Positions 1 through 13,089 of a stretch of 64,000 bases of DNA are shown here, one piece after another. The notes beneath the pieces were generated by a model, which saw only the letters and a program-made list of their open reading frames with translations, did no database searches and was not told where the DNA came from. The translations under genes were made by a program, and so were the position numbers. How positions within the stretch are numbered: the first letter of the stretch is position 1; each line of letters begins with the position of its first letter. The stretch is from Campylorhamphus procurvoides (Eukaryota > Chordata > Aves > Passeriformes > Dendrocolaptidae): contig WBMV01003161.1 of NCBI GenBank assembly GCA_013396655.1, forward strand, positions 3,780,059 to 3,844,058. The letters run 5' to 3'.

Positions 1-3000
1 TGTGAATGTACCAGATGCTAAATCAAGAAATCTGAGTGGAGGTACCTACTGTGTTCCTGGTCACATAAAAAATGTTTGGGTGTGTGTGGACAGAGAACTG
101 ATGTAACAAATTCAACATGTAAGGATGGGGTAGGGTTTCTAGAGGCATGATAGCAATGAAGTGCCTGCTGGGCTTGTGTGATGCATTTGTCTACAGCAGC
201 ACACTTTATCAGAGGTATTGCAACCCCTAATTTTGATATTTTTTAAAAGTTTTTTGGAAAAATCAACCCTCCAAAACAAAACCAGTGTGGCTAAAGGGTG
301 TACTTGCAGACAGTTAGCTGTGGGGTTTTTGGGGGGTCTGCATAGTGTTACCTGAGAGCCAGGAGCCCATTGAAGTAAAGGAGAAGGGTAAGTAGGCAGT
401 GCCAGGAGCAGCCTGTGCTCAGTGGATGGTCAAAGGGAAGAGAAGGATGTGTAGCTGGGAGGCTCCTGGCTCAGCTGCAGGTGGGGGAAAGCTGTCACCA
501 GTCATGCTGCTGAATGTGACGCCTTGTTGCTTCTGCTCCGGGGAGATGAGGCCACCTGAGGGGGAGCAGGTGTTGCAGCTCGATGGGCTGTGAAGAGCAG
601 CATGGCCAAGGTGTGCACTGGGGCACTGAGCACAGCATTCCACCCAGGAGGGATCCTGGGAGCTGCTGAGGGCTCAGCTGCAGTCCCTGTGATCGCCCTC
701 ATGCACACCTTGTGCAAAAGAGCAATGACAAGGTGCTCATGGTGCTGTTTGGAGATGTGATGTGCCTCCTCCAGGTGTGGTTTGCTCTGGTTCGGTCCCC
801 CTGCTGTGCCCTTTCCCCATCCTGTGCCACTTCAGCTCTCCCCAGCCTCCTCTGCAGGCACACTCCGGTGCAAAGCAAGTCCCACTTGGTGTGACAGAAG
901 CTGTCCTGGGGAAACAGGGACCAAAAAGCATCTCTTGCTGTGCTGGCCCTGGAGCATCCTCAGCTGCCACTCCCATGTGCTGAGCCTCCAGCTCCAAGTG
1001 CAGCCCTGGGGCCTGGCTGAGTCCTGCAGGGACTGCTCAGTGCATGGCACTGTTTGGAGCTTGCTGTCCTGGCACTGAACACTGAGAATTCCTACTATGG
1101 TGAATTCCCAAGGAAAATTTGCCACCTTTCTATAAATCCGAAAAGCAAACTGTGTTACTCTGTGCTGAAGTATTTCTGCTGATAACATCAGAAACCTGCC
1201 TTTAATGATTAGCCTACTTTATCCAAGACTCATTTATATTTTAAAAGGCAATATCCAAGTACATTTCCTCATAAGACAGATGTGTTTTCTCCCATTAAGT
1301 TTCATATTGTTTTACCCTATCTTGTCTATAATCTTTGTATTTCCTTTTGAATGTTTTTGTTTCCACTCTGTTGTCAAACTAACCTTTACTGTGAGCAAGA
1401 TTTATTTTCCTGATGGGATTCAGCACTTTTTGCTGTTTTCAGATGCTCTATGCAGAGCAGTTCTCTCCAGCTAAACTTATTATTTTGCATGGGAGTGATG
1501 CTGGAGATTCCTGTTCATTGTGCCCTAGGTAGGGACCACAAGGGCTGCTGCACTGTTGGAGTCTGAATTTATGAGACTCAGTCAGTGATGCACAATGGGG
1601 AATTGGGGGTGTAAATTAAGCTGAATGAAGTTGCAAAGCTCAATGTATTTGTGACTCATATTTCCACGCTCTACTTAGAAGATTGTTTTCTGACATCTCT
1701 CTTGCCTTCTGTATTTCTTTTGGAATAACAGTTTTTCCCTTTCCCTTCGCAGTGGGCAAAGAAACCAGTTTCTGTCCTTTCTGAAAGGTCACTTCAGTGA
1801 CAGCAGGTGCAGGATCACTCTTACTGTTGTGATAATCGATAACTGTGCCCTAGTATTCCACTGTAATCCTTATTCTACTTTGAGAGAACAGCTTTGCTTG
1901 GGAGCTGAATTGATGGCAGGATCGAGGATTGATTTTACTGGTTTTTGGGTGATGTGAAAGTGATTCCTTGAGAATCACCCAGTGCACAGCCAATCTGTTA
2001 TCTGAGGTGGGTGCTCTGGTTGTGGTGCCTTGTCTTTGAGCTGTAAGCAATCTGCTGAATAACCTGCTCTTCATGAGCCATGTGGGCTGGGTGCATTTTG
2101 GAATTGTGCATGAATATTTATTCCATGAACTGTAAAGTTTTATTTGTATATCATGCACCTTAACTCCCCCTAAATGAATGGGCAATTAAAACTCAGCTTA
2201 AATAGTGATCCTTGTGTCTTGATTACTAGTAGAGCTGTTGGTTCAGATCGAGGAATGCTTTTAATCTGTCCTCTTGCATAATCCGAAGCTCCTACTGGAT
2301 TAATTTTGTTTTCTGTAAATGACAAACCTGAATTGAGAGCCTTCATTGTGACCCTACTAAAACACAGTGAGCAAAATACAATTTGCAGTTAAATTGCATG
2401 CAAGTGAAGGTTTTATCAGTGAAGAACTTGACTGGAAAATTCCTATGAGCATACATATCAGTTTGTTGGAAAGTGGGGAAGTGATTTTCAGTGCTGTAAG
2501 TAGAGGCTCTATAGATCAGCCTCGGTGCAGGCAAGAGCCTCAGGATCTGAACTGCACACACTCTGATAAAACTCTATAATTTTTTTCAGTGTCCTCATTA
2601 ATGCTCTCCAAAACTGCTGTTAAATATTTCTGGCAAACAAGGCTTTGGTGCAATTGTACTGTGTTGTACAGGATTTATTAATTATAATCTTTTCTTGCAG
2701 AGTCTATTTATATTTGATCATGACATTAATTGGTTGCCAAAACAAACTAGAGTTAATGGTGTTTAATTAAGTGTTTGGGAGCAAGCAAGGACAGTTTATT
2801 TGGAAAATCGGTTTCATTGATTTATATGTTTGTTTCTTAAAAGAACATGCATAAATGAAGGGAACCCACTGGTTAGCACCTCTTTCCCTACGTGCTGCCC
2901 AGGAATCCTCAGCAACACAGCTGTGACTTTGAACAGATTCAAGAGTGGAGAAGTAACTGTAGTGTATGTTTGCCCAAATGTAGTAAGAGGTAAATGTTCG

Positions 3001-6000
3001 CATTCTGAATCATTCTGAATCTAAATAAAACCTAAAACCATATGGAAATGGAATCAAGTAACGCTGAAAATATCAGTAAGGTGTTCAGAACACTGTGTTT
3101 TGAAAAACACATTTCTTGTCTGGCTAAAGGTGCTGTGGATAAGGAGGGTAAAACACTAAAATATGACAAGGCAAATATTTCCTATAAATAATACAATGTA
3201 TCATTGTATTTCTATGATATAGTAATTTCTATATTTTCTGTAACAAGTTTCAAAATTGTCTGATTTTACAGTTCAGGAGCTCTTGAACACCACTATTTCC
3301 TGTTTGAATGTTAAAATTGGAACTGAGTGGGAAATTGAGGACTTTTATTGTTTGGTTTGGGTTTTTTTAAGAGGAGTCAGTTTCCTAACTTGAAACTGTA
3401 ATTTACAAAGTTGTTTGATATCTTTATGCCTTCCTTATTTTTGCCTTGCTATTCCTCACTGACTGTGTAAGGTATCAAGTCATCAAAATCCTGTCTGGAA
3501 ACATGAACTCAGATCTGCCAGTGGCTGCCTCTTTCCCAAGAGCAATCAAGACCTCATAGACTTCAAATCCTACACCAACATGAACATGAGGAAGGTCTTG
3601 TGTGCCCTTCTGGCTGGTACCAGTTCTTGTTTTGGCCTAGAGCAGCACTGAAAGGACATCTTGTGTTTTCAGAAGTTGCCTTCTTAATTTTTATTTTTTT
3701 TTAATAAAAGAATACATCTTTTATTAAACAACAGAAATGTGGGGAAAAAATCTTGCCTAAATCAACATCGTTGCTGCACTAACACCATTTACTGTGACTG
3801 TCACTGGGTCATTAAATTCCTCTTCTTGGTTACTTGCCTGGGATGCTTTCAAATGTGGGTGGTCTGTCAGCCAGAAGTCAGTGTTAAACCAAAAGGCTCA
3901 GGGGATGATTTCAAGCTGACTGAGGTTGTGGAGTTTGCACTTGTTTCAGTGTGTCAGGGCAGGATCTGATAGAGAATGTGTCTAAGCCAGCTCCTACATC
4001 TGTACTAGAACTATTGCTGTAGTGATATCATCTTTTTGAGGTTTTAAAATGCTGCATTTTTATTCCCCCAGGTAATTAGAAACTGGTTTTCCGTGGCTGA
4101 AAGCTCAGTTCTTTCTCCATCAAGTCAGCTGCCTGGGTGGTGTTTATCTTAACCTTGTTTTGAGTTTCTCCAACAAATAGATGACTCCTTTAGTTCTCAT
4201 TTAGTTTCTCTTGGTATTTCTATTATCTCTTTCTACTTGGCAGGCAAGGAAATCAGATGTGCATCAAATGAAACCATTTGTCATGGATTAGTGCGTGCAA
4301 ATGCCTTGATAACAGCAGTAGACAAAAGCTGTGATTGTCTGAGTGCTGACTTAGGAAGAGCAAATTAACAAAGCCAAACCACCACTGATCACAGTCCCCA
4401 AATGAGATTATTCAGTGCCTAAGAGCAAGGAGATGCTTTTCTGTGCCCTCCCTTGACATTTGTCCTGAAATCTTCAGACGGTATGGCAATGCACAGTGAA
4501 GCCTGAGAAGTGGGGAAGTGTCCATGGGAGCTCTTGGCTTTCCCAGGAAAGCCATCAGGACCTTCCCTCTGTCCAGTAAAACCCATCGGTATCTCCAGCA
4601 GAGGGGAGAGATGGACAAACACAGGGCAAATCATTCCTGATCCCCTGGCTTGTGTGTCCATGGCCCAGCTCACTGCCAGCCAGGCTGCTTAAGTGAATGC
4701 TGTCGAGGTGGAATGTATCTTCCTTGGAAATGTTTTGCATTTCCCTCTTTCCCCGAGGGCAGAATTGGGTAATTGTTTAATGCTGATCTCCTGCTGTTGA
4801 TAACAGGCTGAATTGAAGGAGTTGACAATGGTTATTAGATATTTATCTCATGCTTGTCATTGTTACTCCAGTTCCTTTATGAGCCTGGTTGGATTCTTTG
4901 CTGTCCTAAAAGGTAAATGTGAGCTCTGCCAAGTTCCCCACTCCAAGGATGGTGTGAGGAAGAAACACAGTTGTGGGAAGGGAATTTTGAGATGCCTTTA
5001 TTGGGAACAGACTGTGGGCAATGAGCATCCTGGGCATGTTCTATTTCTGACCCTCCCAAACCACCCTTGGGAGATCACTAAGCACAGAGACTGTAATTTA
5101 ATGCAAGGTCCACAATGTAGGCAGATAACCTGCTGTTTTCTAAGTTTTTACTGTGTTTCAGTTTTTTTCCCTCCCCCTCACTGTTTTGTCTATTTCTAAA
5201 TTTGTATCCCTTTCTTTCAATGTTAACTTTATTTTCTCAAAGTCTTCCTTTATGTAAGCTCTTTTCGCTCTCACTTTTGGGAAAGGCTCTCTGAACCTCC
5301 TCCTCTTAGTGCACCTTGACATGGCATTTGAGCAACAAAATTCCACTTGATTTCATCCCAATCAGAACACCAGTGGTATTTTAATGAAGTGAATAGTTTA
5401 AAACGTTTCTGTTTATAAAGTATCAAAATGAAGCTATTTCATCAAAAGATTTAAAATGCTAAAATGTTTTCTACTTCCTGATGAAGTAGAACCACAGTTC
5501 AAGTGTTTTCTAAGAAAAACTTGGGAAATTATAATTCATAGCCTTTTCCACCCACAGGAAAGACTACTGTTGATCAGAATATTCCAATGGGAAAAACTTC
5601 ACAGTTACTTTGTGTGTGTCTCTACAGTGTATATGTACAAGGCAATACACTGTCACAGTGGTTTCTTACTTCCTCCCCCTCTGCCTTTATGCTTTAATTT
5701 TGTGTGTTTGTGCTATGCTCCCCAAATTTCTGTTTCCATGCTGTAGTGTAGTCAGGATTCCTTGCTGGGGCTGTGATGTTACCACAGACATAAGCAGGGT
5801 GGTCAGATCGGGTGGTGCAGACTCTGGAAAGAAAATTCTTGACTGAGCAGGACAAGTTCTGGAAAAGAACAAATGTTGGTGATAAAAATAGGTGCAAATT
5901 AAAGGGAAAGGGACTTCTGCTGTTGTTGCAAATCATCTGCTGGCTTCCTCTAGTAAAACAGTTCCTTGATTTTTTAGAGTGTTTAATATATGATGAGCTG

Positions 6001-8454
6001 TTTTTGCTGCAGTGTTTAGTGGTGATGCACCTTCCACGAGCAGGGTGGTATCGAGCAGTTCTTTGTACCAGTCATAATCCTCTGAGGTTCAGGCTATGCA
6101 AGTCCCCCCTGTACCCTGTTCTCATGTAAAACAAATTATTTCTTATGTTCCTTTTTTGTTTTTGAGCCTATCAAAGGAAAAGGTGTAATCTATAGTGTCT
6201 AGAGATGGAAACAAGCTACAAAGCAGTATCACATTTATCCTGAAGTCCTTCTGAGGAGGATTGTATGTCTTTAGTATGCTTCTCCCTATTTCTGAGGGGC
6301 TGTATTCTTTAACAGGTGAGAAGAGATTATTCCTTAGTCCTGACAGAATCTGTGAATCAAAGTCTGTTAGGGAAAACTCATGTGTAGTTTAAAATGCAAA
6401 CCTGCTTTTAAATATAACTGTAGAAAAATAATTTTCTCTGCATAATGCATTACATGAATTAGTATCTTAAGTTTCAGAGATCTTATTGTAAACTGCATCC
6501 TCTCTGATTTTCAAGTGCTTTAGTGTACTTTCTTCCTCTTTCTGGCCAGCTCAGGGACAGTCGTTTCCCCCTGTGCAGCATCCAGATGGAACAGACTCTG
6601 TGAGGAACCAGATCTCCACCATGATCATTGTTGTGGCAGCTGAGATGTAAACAAGTGAGGGTTTTTAATCAGTTCCTGACTCAGCCTCTGTAAGTGAGGC
6701 TGGTGGCTGCCAGGCACTGTCCTCCCAGCTGGTACCCAGAGCAGGTGTCCCATCCCTGGTGCTCTGTGCCTGGAATGGCTTGATGTGCAAGTACAAGTGT
6801 TGCTGTGAGCCGGGTGATGGATCGTGGAGCTGCTCAGCTCTGTCTTTTCATGGAATCGAGTGCTTTGCTGTAAGCCAACTTCACGCTGGCTTAAACCTTG
6901 GTGGTGGTTAAGCTGTAATCTATCAGACTGCCCCAGCTGTGAGGTGCAGAGAGCCTTCAGGTCCACTTACTGCTGCTCAATTGACAAACAAGTTGTGCTG
7001 CTGCAGTAAATGTTTCCCATGTCCAGGCTCTCAGCTGAGCAGCAGTGCAGGGTTTGCTTCAAATGTGGAGCTTTGGACTTGTGGCTTTCTTTAAGAGATG
7101 AAAAGATTGTGCTTATGACAAAAATGCTCCTCCTTAACTATGTTTGTCACTTGAAGACTGTGGTCCCCACCAGAGTTTAGTGCCATGAGTCCAGTCCTTC
7201 ACAGGCAGTAATGTGGGTTCTGCAGAACTCAGTGGATTTTTTGAAATGTCTGATGTACAAATAGCTGCCCACTGTTATCTCAGTGCACTTGTGGGCCAAC
7301 TACAGCAGCACAAAAACTTGTGTCAAGATAAATGTCTTCTTTTAAAGGGGAAAGATTCAGACTGTTTCATTTGCTATAATTGTAAAAAACCTCCACCTTA
7401 ATCTCTTGATTTCTTCTAAAAACACAGATTGATCTGGGCATAGACAGAGAAGAATTGTCCCAGCAGAGAACTGTACTCTGGGAATTCTGAATGGCAAGCT
7501 GTAAATGATGTCATGTTTGGTCCAGCCAAAGGTGTGGGAACACACTTGGGACAGATGCTGTCACAGGGTCCTGCATGTCCTTCCCCACTAGTGGCCATTT
7601 TTGGACTGCAGAAGTTCAACTTGCCACTTTTTGGAACCTAGGAAAGCTCCAAGATGGGGGAAGGTCTCCATAATTTATTCTTCTCCATAATTTATCATTC
7701 TTTTGGCAACACAGAAGCTCAGAGGTCATGTAATTACTGACCAGTGTTCGTGTTCCCTGTCAGGACTTCAGGCATCACTTCCATAGGGGCACAGCATAAA
7801 TCCAGTGCCCCAGTCCACGTGGGGGGCACCTGTTTGGACTGAGGAGCCCTGGCAAGGGATCCTTTTCCAGAGGATGCTTTTCCTCTTGTGCAATGAAAAG
7901 GTGACTGAGCATCAGCTGATGCCCACTGCCTGGCTTGCAGAAGGTATTCAGAGGCTCTTGTTAGCCTTAGAGAGTGAAACCAGGACTTGATTCCATCTGT
8001 ACTGATGAATTAATGTAAAAAATGCTCATTGAATCTCTTTAGTGATAAGCTTTCATGTGCTTGAGTAATCGTAGCAAATTTTCTTTTCTATTGTGACAAT
8101 TCTTTGTTTATTTTTGCAGTTTAATGGAATGCAGGATAACAGTCTACATTTTGCAAAGCAGTGTTCCTTTTGTTGTGTGACTAAAGCACTGTAAATAATA
8201 TAATTTTTTTATATGACAGCCAAAGCAAGATATCAAGTGTTGGCTTGGCACAGTGTTTACATTTTGAAATTAGTTTAGAACAACTTGATTGTTCTTCTGA
8301 CTAAATGGAAAAAAATTTGAAACAATTTGACAAATTCATAAACACTGAGAAAGAAGCAAAGAGAAAACCAGATTAAATTAATAAAAGCCTAGAGATGGTA
8401 CTGCTTCTTTCCTTAAACAGATTTAATTCAGAGTATGTCTAATCAGAAGCGGTG
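1..8454. other. Gene-free stretch, nothing recognised
   Basis: AT-rich vertebrate non-coding sequence. All open frames here are short and overlap others on the opposite strand, and none has a recognisable motif. The segment at about 400-1080 is visibly more GC-rich than the rest but has almost no CpG, so it is not a CpG island. A 15-base segment is nearly duplicated with a period of 17 bases at 7665-7697. Acceptor-like sites occur near 2699 and 8119, but each is followed by a very short open frame. No transposon was recognised. Confidence 0.6.
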
Positions 8455-9114
8455 TTATGCTGTAGGGGTTGACCCTTCATCCTTCTTCCCAAAGTAGAGC
8501 TGTGGAGTTAAGACATGGCTGGCAACTTCCAGTACATCTTCAGTTTTCCATTTGAATAAATAACTAAAAGAGCAGGGATGGAACATCAGGGTTTTTCTTT
8601 CACTTGCTGTGAGACAGCATAAAAAGCCAGCCTGTTGCTCCTGGATAAGGTGGTGCTTTATGGAAGGCTGGATGGGCTTTGAGACAACCCTGACCCTGCC
8701 AGAGGAGATGGCCAGGACAGATGTGAAACCTGAGGGTGGTGGCAGGTGGTGGGCACGGAGAGCTAAATGCATGTGAAAAGGAGGCTTCAACAGGCAAGGG
8801 ATGTGTATTACAGAAACAACTCCTTGCAAAGTTTTGCCTCTGGGAGGGGCATGCCTTGGCTGGTTTCTTTCTTTCAGAGGAAAGCTGAGTCTCTGCCCAC
8901 GAATTCTCAGCGTGGTGCAGGAGGCACAGCCTCTCTGCCATTCTGCTGTGTTTGAACACAAGGCTGGTCCTGTGCCTTCCCTGCCTCCCTCCCTGAGCTT
9001 TGCAGGAGGCCAAGGCTGCAGCAGCCCCAGCAGAGCCCAGACTGTGGCCTCTCTTGGTCCATGCAGAAGGAAGCAGAGCCTGTAGGGAGGGGAAGGAAAG
9101 CTTGAACAAACCAT
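8455..9114 (-). other. Longest ATG-started open frame in the window (219 codons), unrecognised
   Basis: The frame runs from an ATG at 9114 to a stop at 8455. I recognise no domain, signal peptide or membrane segment; the product would be rich in Pro, Ser, Leu and basic residues. A second long frame (175 codons, 8600-9127) overlaps it in another minus-strand frame, and plus-strand frames are open too. That is what a locally GC-rich, stop-poor stretch does by chance. No promoter or splice pattern supports it. It could be a fortuitous frame, a single-exon lineage-specific transcript or an old pseudogene; chance is most likely. Confidence 0.12.
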
Positions 9115-9530
9115 GTCTGTCTGTCATGGTGTGTTTTGCTGACTTCAGTCATCTCGAGACCTCTGCTAATTTAATGTTTCGCTGTCAGGGTGACAGCTAT
9201 CCATGTCAGACACCAACACTCCTCCTCCTCTAATGTACATCTGCAGTAGTTATTTTGCTGTCCTTGAGGAAACAGACTGCAATAATACTTTATTTTGAGA
9301 GATGCTTTAAGATTTTTTTAACAAAGTATTAGAAATGGGTTTCTTTATCTCAGTGATAGCATCTGTTTTGTCATTTTTATGTAAACCCAGCTCTGATGTG
9401 CACAGCACCTCAGCTCTCTTCCAGAGAAAGCATGAGTGTCTATCAGCAGTGAAGTTCTGTGCAATCCAAGATTAATCATTGACTCCAGTGGTTACTTAAA
9501 CTGTATCTATTTGTGCCTTTTTCATTGCAG

Positions 9531-9683
9531 GTTCTTGAGAGGATGGAGAGAATTGTAGTGGGGTTCCTACTTGGACACATTGACTTATTAGCACGTAGAG
9601 TAAAGGAGCTGCGTGTTATCTGCCAGGAGACCTTTAGAGAAATGTGTCAAAAAATCCCAAACCAAAATAAGCCCAAACTTCTG
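9531..9683 (+). other. Candidate internal coding exon (51 codons, phase 0), family not recognised
   Basis: A pyrimidine-rich tract ending in TTTTTCATTGCAG (AG at 9529-9530) makes a good splice acceptor. It is followed by 51 uninterrupted codons and then CTG|GTAGGA at 9681-9689, a plausible donor. The segment is 153 bases, divisible by three, so the exon could be skipped or included without a frame change. The peptide begins VLERMERIVVGFLLGHIDLL and continues with ARRVKELRVICQETFREMCQ. It is rich in charged and aliphatic residues and could form an amphipathic helix, unlike the Cys/Ser/Pro-rich products of chance frames nearby. No family is recognised and no partner exon was found within the window, so it may be an exon of a long gene, a non-coding RNA exon or coincidence. 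Confidence 0.22.
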
Positions 9684-9704
9684 GTAGGAACACCCCAGTT
9701 TTAG

Positions 9705-12439
9705 CAGGATCCCAGTTTGGGTAAAACAGAAGGAAAGAGAGGTTGAGTGATGGAGGAGCTCTGATGGGCACTTGGCATCCAGGCAGGGTCAACCCACCCC
9801 ACCAAGGGCTTTTTATTGTTTTTCTGCAGCACAAAGCACAGACCTTTTTCCAAAGCCTCGTGTTATTTGAAGGCCCGGCACAGTTCTGTGTGATGTCTTT
9901 TGATGTTGTTCCCCAGCTCGGTGGATGATCTGTAGCTGTCAAATCCTAGAGGCCCAACTTTCTGCTATCAGAAATAGAATGGGGTGTAAAACACTTTGGA
10001 TTGGTTTTGACGGCCCTTCATGTGGAATAGAAAATGTAGATTCATTTCATAGCTGACAAAGAGTTGATTATTTATGTTTCTTAGAAAACAACTAAGAGTC
10101 CAAGAATCTTTTTTTTACTGTTATGGATGACATTCCTTGTATTTTCACATAGTTCTCTTTGAATCATGACAAACTGAAATTAAACAACAAACAGCCCCTC
10201 AGATCTGTCATTTTTTTCCCAATGATTTGCATAGGATGGTACTCATAAATTATAGAGGCAGCTACTGGATACTGTGAATGCTCAAGTATTTTGTGATGTA
10301 GTTTTGAGAAACATCCTGTGAATTGTAGCTGCAGAAGGTAATGGTGCTATCCTATAAAAATGCTGCTTAACATTTTCAGGATGCTAATTTCTCTTTTTTT
10401 TTGTTTAACATAAAATCATGAAGTTTTATGCCGGATTGTACCACTCTCTGCCTACCTCTCTTATTTCTTTTAACATGAATGAAAATCCAGCCAATTTTGC
10501 ACACCCTCTTTTGTCTGAAGCATGCCTTTCTTCTGTAAGTGGAATGTTTGGGAAAGATGCTGTAAGAAAAGGAGGCTTAATTTTGTTCTGCTGCAAAGCC
10601 TGCTTATTTATGGCTGCTGTTATTTTATACATTTCCTTTCATTACTCCTTAAGGAGGATAGAGGAAGGGGACAATGTATCATCTCCCAGAGTGAGGATGT
10701 GTGTGTGGCCAGGCATGTCTAACCTTTATGTTCTGTGGTGCAGGAATATTCACTACAAGCCTCTGTATGTAGTGCAAAGACCCGTTTTTAGTGCACAGAG
10801 CTGGTTTTACTCACTTTCTTCACATAACATTGTCCTTTATTTTCCCTTACTTCTTGTCTGCTCAATATATTCCATAGTGGGATGTTCACAGCCGCAAAGT
10901 TTTAGTCACTCTCATGGGTAACTCTGCCAAAAGTTTCCCATCAGCTTGAGCAGGTCTTGCAGTCAGTTGTTGAAATCATCACAAGGGTTTGGGGTCTGGC
11001 TCTATTCCTGCTGTCCTGATGAAGACTGAAATGTTTTCAGCTGTGCTGTTGCTGAGAGCATCTTTCCTCATTGTACAAGTGCCAGTCTGGAACGAGATGT
11101 TTCCCACAGGACTGTGGCTTGTCATGGACCAAAGCAGCAGGAACAGCATTTAAGGGCCAGCAGAAAATCCCTGCTGCTGCCCTGGCCAGAGGAAATGGAT
11201 CTTGCTGCCTTCTTCAGGTGCTTTTTTCTTGCACAGGGAATTTCTGCAGCTCCCCAAAGAGCAGTGAAGACATCCCTTTGCAGCTGCGGTGACAAGGTGT
11301 GTCAGTAGCTGTCCTGGCTGGGGCAGAAGCAGCAACCCCACAGCAGTGCAGGAGCTCAACACACACTAATTTTCCATGTTTGCTGTCCCTACAGTCCCCA
11401 GGGCAGTCTGGCTTTACCCTCAGGGTCTGCTCTGTCAGGCTGTAAGGGCTGCTACTGAGCTGTGGACCCAGAGCAAACATCTTCCATAGCTCCTGCCACC
11501 ACCAGGCAAAGTCCCCTCTTCCCTGGGGGACTACAAGGTGCCACTGCAGGTACATGGCTTCTGCCTTTCCTTTGGGTTATATGCACCCACTCCAGGGACT
11601 GGAAATACTTCTGAAATTCCCTGATTTTTCTTTATTTGTTTTGTTATCTGTTTACCCTCACCCCAAAAATGTATTTTTAGCTTCTGCGTTCTGGTAGCCA
11701 TAACTAGGTAGGCATCAGTGCTCACAAGGATAATGTTTTCCAAATGAAGTATTTAAAATCATAAAGGGCAAATGTATGAAATCTGAGAACAATATCAATT
11801 ATGCTGCTCTTTTTCTTCTCTAGAAATGTTTTTCTTATTACATTTGGAATTATGGTTCCTGTAACAAATTCTAACGTATATGTATTGACTCAAGTGCAGA
11901 AAGAGGCCAAAGTGTCATTAAGTCCACCATCACTGTTTCTGTCAATATTTAATATTTGAGTAAGTGCAGTTCCTGCTGTAAACAAAGCCATGGTAAACTG
12001 GGGGAAGGCAGTGCCTGTATGTCCAGAACACAGCTTTCCATCCATAGACTTACTGAAAGCCACCTCATTTCCTGCTTTGCATTCCCCACGTTCATATGGG
12101 TTTCTTCCAGAGGGGCTTCACTCACTCTACCTTTCTGTGTGCGTGGTAAGCTTCAGAAGCTTCCAATCCATAAAACCAATCCACGTGGTGCTCTTCTGGT
12201 AAATAACACTTGAGTTTATAGTTAGTTCAGCTCTGGGATAGGTCATGATTTGGATTTACAGCTGTTTGGCAGCCTGGTGGGCAGAGGGGTCAATGTCCTG
12301 CCCTCGGAGCCTCCAGCCTGGCAGCACCTCTCCTGTGTGTGATGCCCAGAGCCTGGCAGAGAGGCTGCTCCTCTCCCCCTGGTGATGCCCTGCTCCTGGG
12401 AGGTAGCTGTGCCTGGGGATTGGAGGTAGTAACAGGTTG
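9705..12439. other. Gene-free stretch; one chance open frame
   Basis: A 167-codon frame at 10418-10921 (+) is the only long one. Its product is hydrophobic and Cys/Ser-rich with no recognisable domain, and its length is within what chance gives in 64 kb. From about 11070 to 11560 the sequence is GC-richer, with frames open on both strands. No transposon or RNA gene was recognised. Confidence 0.5.
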
Positions 12440-12790
12440 TCTTTACAATAAGCTTGCCAAACATTTTGGTTCCATCACACTTTTGGCAGTGATAGATATA
12501 TTAATTAGCATTTTTATGTCATAATATTCTATAGCCTTAAAATGTCAAATTGTGAGCACGTTTGTAGATTAGGTTTAACTATTAGTGCTTTTCCAGGAAT
12601 TTATATAGAGATATGTATTATTGCTTTATTAGCAATATTAAATCATCATAGTTGGAGAGTTAGGCATCTGTTCTTTATTAATTTTCCCCCTTCCACCCGA
12701 AACGTGCAGTTATCACAGCATCTTGCCCAGCTGTCAGTATTTGAAGATATTTTCTCTTTATAAGTCTCTTATGCAGTTATATAATATGGA
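12440..12790. promoter_or_regulatory. Possible conserved non-coding element (AT-rich, homeodomain-type sites)
   Basis: This AT-rich segment contains a TAATTA core at 12502-12507, many TTAAT and ATTA half sites, and a small perfect stem (TATTGCT at 12619-12625, AGCAATA at 12631-12637, 5-base loop). It has no CR1 or simple-repeat character. The texture resembles vertebrate conserved non-coding elements, but conservation cannot be judged from one sequence. This is an inference from composition and motif density only. Confidence 0.2.
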
Positions 12791-12889
12791 GGAGTGGAGC
12801 ATATAAAGGTTTCATAAGTATGCTTTCCCCTAAATTTATATTTCTTAATTTTTCAAGAGGGGAACTTCCACATCTGTGAGGAGAGGAGG

Positions 12890-12903
12890 AAAAAAAAAAA
12901 AAA
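12890..12903 (+). repeat. Poly-A run (14 A)
   Basis: Fourteen consecutive A bases directly follow a purine-rich stretch. No retrocopy or target-site duplication was recognised upstream, so this looks like simple slippage rather than the tail of a processed copy. Confidence 0.9.
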
Positions 12904-13069
12904 GGCTGAGACATTTCTTCTTAATGGCAGCATTGAAAGTGTTCTGTGATTTGGGATGTTAGAGCAAGTCTGCTGGGAAATGGATTAGTAGGCCAGGAGA
13001 GGGTATTGTGATCAAAGTGCATAGTAAATTAATTTACCTCACACTCCTGCAATTTATCACATAGATATC

Positions 13070-13089
13070 ACCTCTACACGTGTAAAGGT
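13070..13089. promoter_or_regulatory. 20-bp near-perfect palindrome centred on an E-box
   Basis: The sequence ACCTCTACACGTGTAAAGGT is self-complementary apart from one mismatched pair. Its centre is CACGTG at 13077-13082, the canonical E-box bound by bHLH-type factors. It lies in AT-rich sequence with other conserved-element texture. The palindrome is directly visible; binding is inferred only from motif identity. Confidence 0.3.

Noticed and set aside
2698..2764. TTTTCTTGCAG acceptor with a short open frame after it
   Set aside because: About 22 codons before a stop and no convincing donor.
10418..10921. 167-codon plus-strand open frame
   Set aside because: No recognisable domain, hydrophobic Cys/Ser-rich composition, and a length within chance expectation for 64 kb in six frames.
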